A stretch of DNA of 64,000 nt from Chryseobacterium defluvii (GTDB lineage: Bacteria > Bacteroidota > Bacteroidia > Flavobacteriales > Weeksellaceae). Shown here in pieces: positions 38,176 through 47,519 of this stretch; position 1 is the first letter of the stretch, and each line of letters starts with the position of its first letter. The DNA lies in assembly GCF_014204415.1 (NCBI RefSeq), contig NZ_JACHLE010000005.1, forward strand, positions 1,145 to 65,144, read 5' to 3'. Under the pieces are notes generated by a model. The model was not told where the DNA came from and ran no database searches. It saw nothing but the letters and a program-made list of their open reading frames with translations. The position numbers and the translations under genes are program-made.

Positions 38176-39552
38176 ATGAACAGAAAGAAAAAATCCATTA
38201 TTATAATTATGACTATGTTTAGCACAACAGCTTTCTCACAGGTAGGCATTAATACTTCAAGCCCTTCCGCAACTTTTGACGTTGTGGGAAAACCTGACGA
38301 TACTTCAAAAATGGATGGTATCATTCCACCAAGAATTACCGGGGAGCAGCTAAGAGCCAAAACATATACAGCAGTACAAACCGGAGCATTGGTATATGTA
38401 ACAGCAGCAGATCCTTTTCCTGCAGGGCAGACAATAAACGTAACAATGCCCGGATATTATTATTTCAACGGTACTCAATGGGTATCTACAGGCGGAAATG
38501 ACAGTGATACCAATATCTATAATGCAAATGGAACGCTTGCCGGAAACCGTACCGTGACATTTAATGGAAACCGTCTGGATTTTGTTTCATCAAATCAGAT
38601 GACACAGATTTCCTCATCTGCAGGGCTCAGGCAGGTTGGCCTTGCCTCGTCTTCCACAAAAAATGCAAGTATAAACGTTTCTGCACCGGACAATAATAGC
38701 AACGGAATACCTTCTAACGGGTATCTTCAGATTTATCCTGAAAGCCAGTTACAACTTATAGCTACTAATGATGCTACAGGATTAAATCTTTCCACCAGCC
38801 AGACCACAAACTCTGCCCCAATCTCATTCTTTACAAATCCGGGGAATGCATTAGGAGTTTTCAGAATGATTATCACCGGAGGAGGTAATGTGGGGATTGG
38901 AATGAGTTCTCCAAGTGAAATATTTCATGTCTCCGGAGGAAATGTCAGATTACAGAAGCTTCCTTTAAATGGAGAAACAAATGCCATCTTTACCATGCCA
39001 AACGGAGCCACATCTCCCATACAAAACCAAACCTTCAATGCAACGAGAACGGTAGTGGCGGACGCCAATGGTGTGTTGGGATACATAAACGGAACCCCCT
39101 CTGAACCCGGAGTTCCGAAGGTAGTAATAAGTGTTGGCGTACCGGGAAACCAAAATATAAGAAATGCGATATCTCCTGCCGTTACCGCCCAGTTTACAAA
39201 TGAATATATAGATACGTACAACGCCTGGGGTAGCAATACTTTTACAGTACCGTCAGAAATGGGCGGTCTGTATGTTATGGCCATGCAGAATTCTAATCAG
39301 CATACAGTGGGAGGAGGTGACTGGCATACCATTGCATTTTATGAAAGGAGCACAGATGGCGGAACAACCTGGCAAACCCTGACTAAGGACACCAGTGCAT
39401 TAGTCGGAACAAATGTAGATAATGGTAACAGTTTATACTGGACGGGCAACTTAAATGCCGGAGACAGGGTAAGGATAAGGTTTAACTGCAGCTCTACCAC
39501 AGATAATATAGTAATGTTAGGCTCATTAACCATTACAAAACTGGCACAGTAG
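38176..39552 (+). CDS. Secreted fibre-like protein with C1q-like C-terminal domain
   Basis: A 458-residue protein with a signal peptide ending near TAFSQ (residue 22), then VGINTSSPSATFDVVG, the opening typical of flavobacterial tail-fibre-like surface proteins. The middle is repetitive and rich in Asn, Ser and Thr (about 110-290). The last 145 residues form a beta-rich block with aromatic strands (YIDTYNAWGSNTFTVPSEMGG ends the first strand pair; later DRVRIRFNCSS), similar in pattern to C1q/TNF-like trimeric domains. It is the third plus-strand gene of the surface cluster. The fold is inferred from pattern only. Confidence 0.65.
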   Translation: MNRKKKSIIIIMTMFSTTAFSQVGINTSSPSATFDVVGKPDDTSKMDGIIPPRITGEQLRAKTYTAVQTGALVYVTAADPFPAGQTINVTMPGYYYFNGTQWVSTGGNDSDTNIYNANGTLAGNRTVTFNGNRLDFVSSNQMTQISSSAGLRQVGLASSSTKNASINVSAPDNNSNGIPSNGYLQIYPESQLQLIATNDATGLNLSTSQTTNSAPISFFTNPGNALGVFRMIITGGGNVGIGMSSPSEIFHVSGGNVRLQKLPLNGETNAIFTMPNGATSPIQNQTFNATRTVVADANGVLGYINGTPSEPGVPKVVISVGVPGNQNIRNAISPAVTAQFTNEYIDTYNAWGSNTFTVPSEMGGLYVMAMQNSNQHTVGGGDWHTIAFYERSTDGGTTWQTLTKDTSALVGTNVDNGNSLYWTGNLNAGDRVRIRFNCSSTTDNIVMLGSLTITKLAQ

Positions 39553-39605
39553 TTTTTGCCAAAAACAATGGAATTATTATTCATTAATACTTTAACTATT
39601 CAAAT

Positions 39606-39664
39606 TAATTGCAGCCAGGGAGGTATAAAACCGATTTTACAGGTATATACCTCTTCTGCAATTA
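39606..39664 (+). terminator. Nested hairpin after the surface-protein cluster
   Basis: Outer arms TAATTGCAG and CTGCAATTA, inner arms GAGGTATA (39620-39627) and TATACCTC (39646-39653), 54 bases past the stop of the C1q-like gene. Two nested perfect stems make an accidental fold unlikely. There is no U run, so terminator is the simplest but not the only reading. The rest of 39553-39827 shows nothing else. Confidence 0.5.
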
Positions 39665-39827
39665 GCTAAAATAAACACAAACAAAGAAAATCTGCTAAAA
39701 CGACAATTAGTCGTATAAGCCATTTTTAGAAATATCTGTACAGCAAAACAAATTATTTTCATGATTCTCTTTAAAAATAATACCGCTGTAGCTGTAAAAT
39801 TGATGAAAAAAATTAAAAATTTACCAA

Positions 39828-40262
39828 ATGAACTTCAAAGAAATACATATAGGTGCATTAATAAACCAGGCAGTAATGGAAACTGAAATAGATATTGCAC
39901 GCATCTGCAATTTTATAAAATGTTCTGAAAAAGAGATTTTAGATATGTATGAATCCAGGAGTATATGCACAGAAATTTTGATGCGCTGGAGCAAATTGTT
40001 AGAATACGATTTTTTTAGAATTTACACACAACATCTCATCTTGTACTCCCCACCATCTGGAACAGGACGTTCCATAGATTACGACAAGAACCCCAGGCTC
40101 AGCCTGCCAAGGTTCAGAAAAAATATTTATACTCAGGAAATCATCTACTTTATTCTGGAAAGAATACAAAATGGAGAAATGACAAAAAATGAAGTGATAA
40201 AGAAATATAACATCCCCAGAACAACACTTCATAAATGGATAAGCAAATATATATCTGCATAA
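39828..40262 (+). CDS. Orphan HTH protein, transposase-regulator-like
   Basis: A 144-residue protein of a family common in Chryseobacterium genomes, often labelled transposase although no catalytic domain is present. The N-terminal half is helical (about 15-75: ARICNFIKCSEKEILDMYES, then LRWSKLLEYDFFRIY). The C-terminal 45 residues end in a helix-turn-helix of resolvase/Psq type (KNEVIKKYNIPRTTLHKWI). There are no DDE residues. DNA binding is likely; the target is unknown. It stands 105 bases before a second HTH gene. Confidence 0.65.
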   Translation: MNFKEIHIGALINQAVMETEIDIARICNFIKCSEKEILDMYESRSICTEILMRWSKLLEYDFFRIYTQHLILYSPPSGTGRSIDYDKNPRLSLPRFRKNIYTQEIIYFILERIQNGEMTKNEVIKKYNIPRTTLHKWISKYISA

Positions 40263-40367
40263 ATAAGAACATATATACCTCTTTCCAATGTCTATAAACT
40301 TCTACTATATTGAACAATTAATCAAATTTTCATACCCGATATATTCTCATTAAATATGAATTGACAC

Positions 40368-40694
40368 ATGGAAAAATTTAAAATACCGAACTATAAGGAA
40401 ATATTCCTGGATATTCTTAAGATTAAGTTTCCGGAAAAGAAAAAGAAAATATTGCCCTTAATCAATAAGGAAAAATTTTCTGCAGAGGAAATTCTGTCTA
40501 TAAATAATCAATTATATGGGGAGACTGACAAAGATAAGAGTTTGCTTAATAACAAACTTCATTCTTACAGAGAGTCAGATATTCTGAGAATGCTGGACTA
40601 TCAGAAAAAGAATAATTTAAACAATACAGAATTGGCCAATCATTTTAATCTTAGCAGGAATACAGTGGCAAAATGGAAAAAAGTATTTTTTTAA
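40368..40694 (+). CDS. Second orphan HTH protein
   Basis: A 108-residue protein. The C-terminal 40 residues contain a helix-turn-helix (LNNTELANHFNLSRNTVAKWKKVFF). The N-terminal part is lysine-rich and helical, with the shared opening style FKIPNYKEIF and a block FSAEEILSINNQLYG. No other domain. It pairs with the preceding orphan HTH gene and lies at the right end of the island flanked by SH3-gene repeats. A role as regulator or transposon accessory factor cannot be decided from sequence. Confidence 0.6.
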   Translation: MEKFKIPNYKEIFLDILKIKFPEKKKKILPLINKEKFSAEEILSINNQLYGETDKDKSLLNNKLHSYRESDILRMLDYQKKNNLNNTELANHFNLSRNTVAKWKKVFF

Positions 40695-40828
40695 AACCTG
40701 AGTTTTGATTAATCAGCTTGTTTAGACTTCCCCGGCTATAAACTCAACCCGAAAGCAATTAGACAATTTTTTTTAACCCTGCAGTTGATCACATTGTAAA
40801 GAGTTTACTTATATTTTCCATCACTTTC

Positions 40829-40868
40829 AAAAACAAAAAAATCTCACTGGTTTCAGTGAGATTTTTTA
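40829..40868 (-). terminator. Terminator of the prmA-SH3 unit
   Basis: Stem CTCACTG against CAGTGAG with A/T runs on both sides, 15 bases past the SH3 gene stop. It is the twin of the hairpin at 28277-28294. Confidence 0.8.
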
Positions 40869-40882
40869 TATAATAAATGTGA

Positions 40883-41719
40883 TCATTTTAATTTAAAACT
40901 GTGTCCGTTCCAAAGATAAGTTTTGGAAGAGCGCTTCATTTTCTCTTTATCTTTTTCATCTTTTTCCATTTCTTCCATCTTCCAGATAAAAGCATTGGAA
41001 ATTCCGCCTTTATCATTCGGGAATATAAAATGTTCACTATGGTAATATACATCAGCATCGCCTACATTCATCAGCTGGGGAAGAGCAATAAGCTTTTTAT
41101 CCTTAAACAATACATACTGATCATAGCCTGCAATTCCACAGGCTTCTCCTGAAACAGCAGCCTTTAAGGTCAGTTCAACATTCTGTAGCTTATGTCCGCT
41201 TTCAATATTGAACCTTGCAAAATTTAAACTTTCTCCGGAACCTGTATCAAAGAGAACCTCATCTATCAGGGTATTGTCCTCAACGACTTTTATTCCTGCT
41301 ACATTCTGCCCGAATGATTGGCCAAACTGTTTATCCTTCCTGGGTTCAGTTTTTGAGAGCCCGAAAAGAAAATCATATCCGTTCTTACTTCTGTATCCTA
41401 CGCAAAGATTTCCGCCCCAGACATATCCTTCCCGAGTCTGACCTCCCTTTTGGTAAGATATCTTATACCAGTTGGCCGATCTTTCCCCTAATTGTATGAT
41501 CTTGTCATCTTTTTTAAGGATCAGAATCCGGCTGTTGGTCTGCAACGAATCCAGTATTGGAGAATTAATATCCGGGCCCTGTCTTACCCTTGTCCGGTCT
41601 GTAAAAATTTTCTGGATTTTATTTTCTTCAAACTGAAAAATGCCATTGGCATACAGCTCTTCCTGTGCAGAAAAAATCTGTATGAAAAACAGAAATAAAA
41701 AGATAAACAGTGATCTCAT
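40883..41719 (-). CDS. Secreted SH3-domain protein
   Basis: A 278-residue protein with a signal peptide ending near IFSAQ (residue 19). Residues about 38-110 form a bacterial SH3 domain (DRTRVRQGPDINSPIL ... GEYVWGG-like end, here GYVWGGNLCVGY). A second beta-rich part follows, with repeated LQNVELTLKAAVSG-like strands, ending in RSSKTYLWNGHSFKLK. The exact function is unknown; SH3 domains of this type bind cell-wall peptides. It starts 16 bases after prmA on the same strand and shares that terminator. A truncated copy of its 3' end lies at 28317-28448. Confidence 0.75.
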   Translation of the reverse strand: MRSLFIFLFLFFIQIFSAQEELYANGIFQFEENKIQKIFTDRTRVRQGPDINSPILDSLQTNSRILILKKDDKIIQLGERSANWYKISYQKGGQTREGYVWGGNLCVGYRSKNGYDFLFGLSKTEPRKDKQFGQSFGQNVAGIKVVEDNTLIDEVLFDTGSGESLNFARFNIESGHKLQNVELTLKAAVSGEACGIAGYDQYVLFKDKKLIALPQLMNVGDADVYYHSEHFIFPNDKGGISNAFIWKMEEMEKDEKDKEKMKRSSKTYLWNGHSFKLK

Positions 41720-41735
41720 ATACTATCAAATACTG

Positions 41736-42563
41736 TTATTTTTCCAACAACAGGCTTACCCATTCTTCGCGCTGTAACTGTTTTTTCAATTCAAGGCCAT
41801 TCTCCCTGCAAACCTCCATAATATCATCCACATCAAAGAAACACAATCCTGAAAGCAATAGTTTCCCTCCATCATTCAAAACAGAAACATACGTTGAAAT
41901 ATCCGAGATCAGAATATTCCGGTTGATATTCGCTAAAATGATATCATAATTTTCTTTTCCCAAATTGTCAGCGGTTCCCTGTTCGATGTCTAACTTTACT
42001 CCGTTTCGTTCTGCATTTTCCTTAGAATTTTCTACAGACCATTCATCGATATCGATGGCTTTCACATGATCCGCTCCTTGCTGTTTGGCATAAATCGCCA
42101 AAACGGAAGTTCCGCATCCCATATCCAGAACCTCTTTACCATTGAAATCAAAATCCATCATCTGCTGGATCATCAGGTGGGTGGTAGGATGATGCCCTGT
42201 CCCAAAAGACATTTTAGGCTGAATGATGATCTCATGCATTCCGGGTACGGATTCATGGAATTCTGCCCTGATCAGCACCTTATCATCTATATTGATGGGC
42301 GAAAAATTCTTTTCCCATTCCTCATTCCAGTTAATATTCGGCATTTCCTGAAATGAATATTCGACCTTTACCTCTTCATTCCCAAAAATAGGAAGTGCTT
42401 TAAGCTCATCCTTATTCAACAGGTCTTTCTGAATATATCCTAAAATACCTTCTGCCTCTTCCGTGAAGCTGTCAAAGCCTATTTCAATAAGCTCTGCCAT
42501 TAATATTTCGTTCCAGGGCTGAAGCGGGGAAATTTTGAAATTGAATTCTAAATAATTTTGCAT
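41736..42563 (-). CDS. prmA: Ribosomal protein L11 methyltransferase
   Basis: A 275-residue cytoplasmic enzyme that methylates lysines and the N-terminus of ribosomal protein L11 with S-adenosylmethionine. The N-terminal 100 residues form the substrate-recognition domain. The SAM site is VLDMGCGTSVLAIYAKQQG near 145-163, followed by the acidic AIDIDEW. The motif LANINRNIL near 210 is the NPPY-equivalent typical of PrmA. Length is normal for flavobacterial PrmA. A minus-strand TATTTTTG box (42579-42586) lies just upstream of the ATG, giving a very short leader. The SH3-protein gene follows after 16 bases. Confidence 0.93.
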   Translation of the reverse strand: MQNYLEFNFKISPLQPWNEILMAELIEIGFDSFTEEAEGILGYIQKDLLNKDELKALPIFGNEEVKVEYSFQEMPNINWNEEWEKNFSPINIDDKVLIRAEFHESVPGMHEIIIQPKMSFGTGHHPTTHLMIQQMMDFDFNGKEVLDMGCGTSVLAIYAKQQGADHVKAIDIDEWSVENSKENAERNGVKLDIEQGTADNLGKENYDIILANINRNILISDISTYVSVLNDGGKLLLSGLCFFDVDDIMEVCRENGLELKKQLQREEWVSLLLEK

Positions 42564-42578
42564 GTGATAAATTTAGTA

Positions 42579-42586
42579 CAAAAATA
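42579..42586 (-). promoter_or_regulatory. Candidate -7 box of prmA
   Basis: TATTTTTG on the minus strand fits TAnnTTTG, with 15 bases between it and the ATG. No clear -33 TTTG was found. Confidence 0.4.
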
Positions 42587-42701
42587 AAACTTGTTTTCCG
42601 AATTCATATTCTTTAATCTATGAAGTCCGCAAGATTATTTTAGTTTTTGGATAAAGCCCGCCCCAATTCCTCTATTGATAATATTTTCCCTCCAATACTA
42701 T

Positions 42702-42741
42702 AAAGATTTCGGCCGGCCTTAAAAGGCCGGCCGAAATCTTT
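42702..42741 (-). terminator. Terminator of the glycerophosphodiesterase gene
   Basis: Perfect 19-bp stem, AAAGATTTCGGCCGGCCTT against its complement, 2-base loop, 15 bases past the stop. It is symmetrical and may also stop transcription from the other side. Confidence 0.9.
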
Positions 42742-42755
42742 ATCTTTTATCCCGG

Positions 42756-43505
42756 TTATTTGTCTTTCAGCTGGTCAGGAATATTGGTCGTAATAAAATC
42801 TATTCCCTGCGCTTTCAGTTGTTCGTAAACCGTAATATCATTTACCGTCCATGAATTGGTGATCAGCCCCAATGCTTTTGCCTCGGAGATCCATGTCGGA
42901 TTTTTGCTGAAAACACTGTAATGATAATCCATCCCATCAAGGCCTTCTTTTTTGATCTGTTCCGGTGACAGTTCACCGTTCAGATACTGAACTTTAAATT
43001 TTGGTTCTATTCTTTTGACCTCTTTGCAGATATTTAGGCTAAAGGAAATAAATTCACTTTGGGATTCCAGCTTCATATCTTTTACCATTTTAATAGTTTT
43101 CTCTACCAGCTCATTTTCTTTTTCCTGAGAACTGATAGGTTTCAGCTCGATGATCAGCTTTACGGAAGGGTCTTTTTTTCCCTGTTTCAGATAATCTTTT
43201 AAAATAGGAAGATTTTCACCGTTGGATAATTTCAGTTTTTTTAATTCCCTGAAATCCGTTCCGGTAATTTCCATTTTTCCGTGATTCTCATCATGATTCA
43301 CAACCAGAATACCATCCTTAGACATTCTTACATCAAATTCAGCTCCGTAAATCTTTAGTTGCTGGGCATTCTCCAACGCTTTGACCGAGTTTTCCGTCGT
43401 AGGGGGCTGCGTCTGCCAATACCCTCTGTGTGCAATAATTTGAGTTTGTGCCGTCATCAATACCGTACTTAAAACAGTTAATCCTAAGATAAAATTTTTC
43501 ATCAT
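42756..43505 (-). CDS. Glycerophosphodiester phosphodiesterase
   Basis: A 249-residue exported enzyme that splits glycerophosphodiesters into glycerol 3-phosphate and an alcohol. The signal peptide ends near MTAQ (residue 20). The active-site start is IIAHRGYW (about 23-30) with TENS, followed by metal and catalytic residues in AEFDVRMSKDG and VVNHDE near 55-73, and KLIIELKP near 118. The last strand ends in the usual GIDFITTNIPD. Size and motifs are standard for the single-domain GDPD family. It stands alone between terminators. A CAAAAATA box (43507-43514) right at the ATG fits TAnnTTTG, but so close that transcripts would be nearly leaderless. Confidence 0.9.
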   Translation of the reverse strand: MMKNFILGLTVLSTVLMTAQTQIIAHRGYWQTQPPTTENSVKALENAQQLKIYGAEFDVRMSKDGILVVNHDENHGKMEITGTDFRELKKLKLSNGENLPILKDYLKQGKKDPSVKLIIELKPISSQEKENELVEKTIKMVKDMKLESQSEFISFSLNICKEVKRIEPKFKVQYLNGELSPEQIKKEGLDGMDYHYSVFSKNPTWISEAKALGLITNSWTVNDITVYEQLKAQGIDFITTNIPDQLKDK

Positions 43506-43664
43506 ACAAAAATAGATATTACTAATCTTATTTTCAGAATTGATTTTTAAACGTCACCTATTTACCAAAATATTTTACCATTCTTCACAATGATGAAACT
43601 CTATAATAACCCATTATGATCCGAATATTTAATTCCCATATTTTTTAAATGAGATTAGTTTATT

Positions 43665-43672
43665 TATTTTTG
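43665..43672 (+). promoter_or_regulatory. Candidate -7 box of ligA
   Basis: TATTTTTG fits TAnnTTTG and ends 18 bases before the ligA ATG. No convincing -33 box. Confidence 0.4.
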
Positions 43673-43684
43673 CTTAAAAGATAA

Positions 43685-45697
<2,013 letters not shown>

Positions 45698-45724
45698 ACT
45701 ATCTTTAAAACTAATCAAAGACTT

Positions 45725-45755
45725 TAAAAGGCCGGAGCTCTCTTCCGGTCTTTCT
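45725..45755 (+). terminator. Terminator of ligA
   Basis: Imperfect stem AAAGGCCGGAG against CTTCCGGTCTTT with one bulge and a G-T pair, followed by TCTTATTTT, 28 bases past the ligA stop. Confidence 0.65.
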
Positions 45756-45874
45756 TATTTTAGAAAGATCCGTATAAACTGATCATCATTCAGATCCTTC
45801 TACATCAGGATAACAGATGACACAGATATAGGATCAAAGAAAATAAAAAGGTGATATTTTATATGAAACTAATT

Positions 45875-46594
45875 CTACTGTATGCCACTATATCTGCTTG
45901 TTTCAATGATATATAAAGCCGTGGAAATTTTTTCTGCGAATTCCTTATCTGTATTCTCAAAACGGAAAAACCCTTCCTCAAGCTTTTCAGCATGGGTATT
46001 GATCCAGCTCTTCATTTTCTCCCTATCACTTCCCTTTACATCCCGAAGTTCACTTCTTTCAGTAGCAAGTTCACTATAATAATTTTCAATAAGATCGACA
46101 TAAGCTTTGAAGCTATTATTGTCAAAATCTACCTTCCAAGACTCTAAGAGCCGATCCATATTCTTTGTGAGCTTATATATTTCCACAAAGATTTCTTTTT
46201 CAAAATAAGGTTTGCTTTCAAGGCTGTTCTTCCACCATCCATAGAGGAAACCGATGATTGCGGCCCTTTCATTATCCGGCCAGCTTTGCCAGTCGCCATA
46301 CTCCAGCTTCCCGAGAATAACGAATTCTGAAACTACCAGGTTACCCGTTGCCAAAAGTTCAAAAATCCTGGGTAAAAAATGCCTGAAATCATCTACACTT
46401 CCCCAAGTTGTCATAGCTTTGAAGCTGTATCTTGAAAGATCTTCACCATCCAGATCTTTCAAAGATTTTATATGAATTTTCTCTTTATCATCCTCTGAAA
46501 CACAGCATGGGCAGCTCTGAATTTTCGAATTCAGAGGATAAATGGAAAATACCATGTACAAACTTTCAATGGCTGATTTTAGTTCAGGTATCAC
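45875..46594 (-). CDS. Hypothetical protein with N-terminal CPCC motif
   Basis: A 239-residue soluble protein from a GTG start; the first ATG would be 13 codons later. I do not recognise the family. Residues 26-33 contain SCPCCVSE, a possible metal-binding pair. The remainder is helical and rich in Trp and acidic residues (YGDWQSWPDNERAAIIGFLYGWW near 96-118, given here only as its landmarks DWQSW and GFLYGWW). No signal peptide or membrane segment. It stands alone, convergent with ligA. Confidence 0.65.
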   Translation of the reverse strand: MIPELKSAIESLYMVFSIYPLNSKIQSCPCCVSEDDKEKIHIKSLKDLDGEDLSRYSFKAMTTWGSVDDFRHFLPRIFELLATGNLVVSEFVILGKLEYGDWQSWPDNERAAIIGFLYGWWKNSLESKPYFEKEIFVEIYKLTKNMDRLLESWKVDFDNNSFKAYVDLIENYYSELATERSELRDVKGSDREKMKSWINTHAEKLEEGFFRFENTDKEFAEKISTALYIIETSRYSGIQ

Positions 46595-46720
46595 TTTAAT
46601 TTTTATTTTACAGCCTCTAAATTAATTATTTTTTTGACGTTTCCTGTTTCCGGGCATATCCAATCTTGTTATTGATTATTTTATCGTAATTTTATTCTGA
46701 GCTAGTTAAAAGTGTAAAAG

Positions 46721-47365
46721 ATGGAATTTTTAAACGATCATTCTATTCAAAATGAGCTGTTGCTGATATTCATATCTGTTCTTCTCGGCTTATTTATTGG
46801 GGCGGAACGCGAATACCGGAACAAATCTGCAGGATTGCGTACTTTTATTTTAGTATGTTTCGGTTCCTGTTTATTTACCATACTTTCCATTAAAATCGGT
46901 ATTGAAAATCCGGATCGTTTAGCTGCCAATATCATTACAGGAATTGGTTTCCTGGGAGCCGGAGTTATTTTTAAAGGAGATAATAAGATTGACGGGATTA
47001 CCACGGCAACTACCATTTGGGCAACAGCATCCATAGGCATGGCAGTGGGTTCAGGGTATGTTTATTTATCACTTTTGGGGACCGTTCTCGTATTGTTGAT
47101 TTTAAGTGCTCTTACTTACCTGGAAGATGTGATCGACAGAAACCATAAGATCATAGAATACAAAATAGAAACTGTAAATGCTAATGACACGGTATATTGT
47201 GAAGAACTTTTCAGGAAACACCATTTAAGGTTCAAAATATCTAAACAACAATATACACAGGGAAATCTTACTACAACATGGGTATTGTCAGGCAAAAAGA
47301 AACACCATGAATCTCTGGTCAAAGAACTGAGAAACAATCCTAAAATCACTGCTTATCAATTTTAG
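46721..47365 (+). CDS. MgtC/SapB-family membrane protein
   Basis: A 214-residue inner-membrane protein. The first 140 residues carry about four membrane helices with the family signature GLFIGAEREYRNKSAGLRTF (about 22-41) and IITGIGFLGAGVIFKG (about 72-87). The C-terminal 70 residues form a cytoplasmic ACT-like domain. Members are linked to survival at low magnesium and acid stress, although magnesium transport itself is disputed. A TTG box and TAATTTTA, 17 bases apart, lie just upstream as a weak promoter match. Confidence 0.85.
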   Translation: MEFLNDHSIQNELLLIFISVLLGLFIGAEREYRNKSAGLRTFILVCFGSCLFTILSIKIGIENPDRLAANIITGIGFLGAGVIFKGDNKIDGITTATTIWATASIGMAVGSGYVYLSLLGTVLVLLILSALTYLEDVIDRNHKIIEYKIETVNANDTVYCEELFRKHHLRFKISKQQYTQGNLTTTWVLSGKKKHHESLVKELRNNPKITAYQF

Positions 47366-47519
47366 AATAAAAACAAAAAATAAGTATTTATCGGGCTTTC
47401 CAATCGTTTAACCATTCCGATCCGTCAATACTGATCTTATTTTTCCTTTATCAGCCTGCTTTGGGATTTTATACCCTTTCATTTTAATTTTCTTTGTAAA
47501 TTAGGGCAAAATTTTGATT

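Noticed and set aside
39828-40694. Pair of HTH genes as an insertion sequence
   Set aside because: No catalytic DDE or HUH domain and no terminal inverted repeats that bracket the pair.
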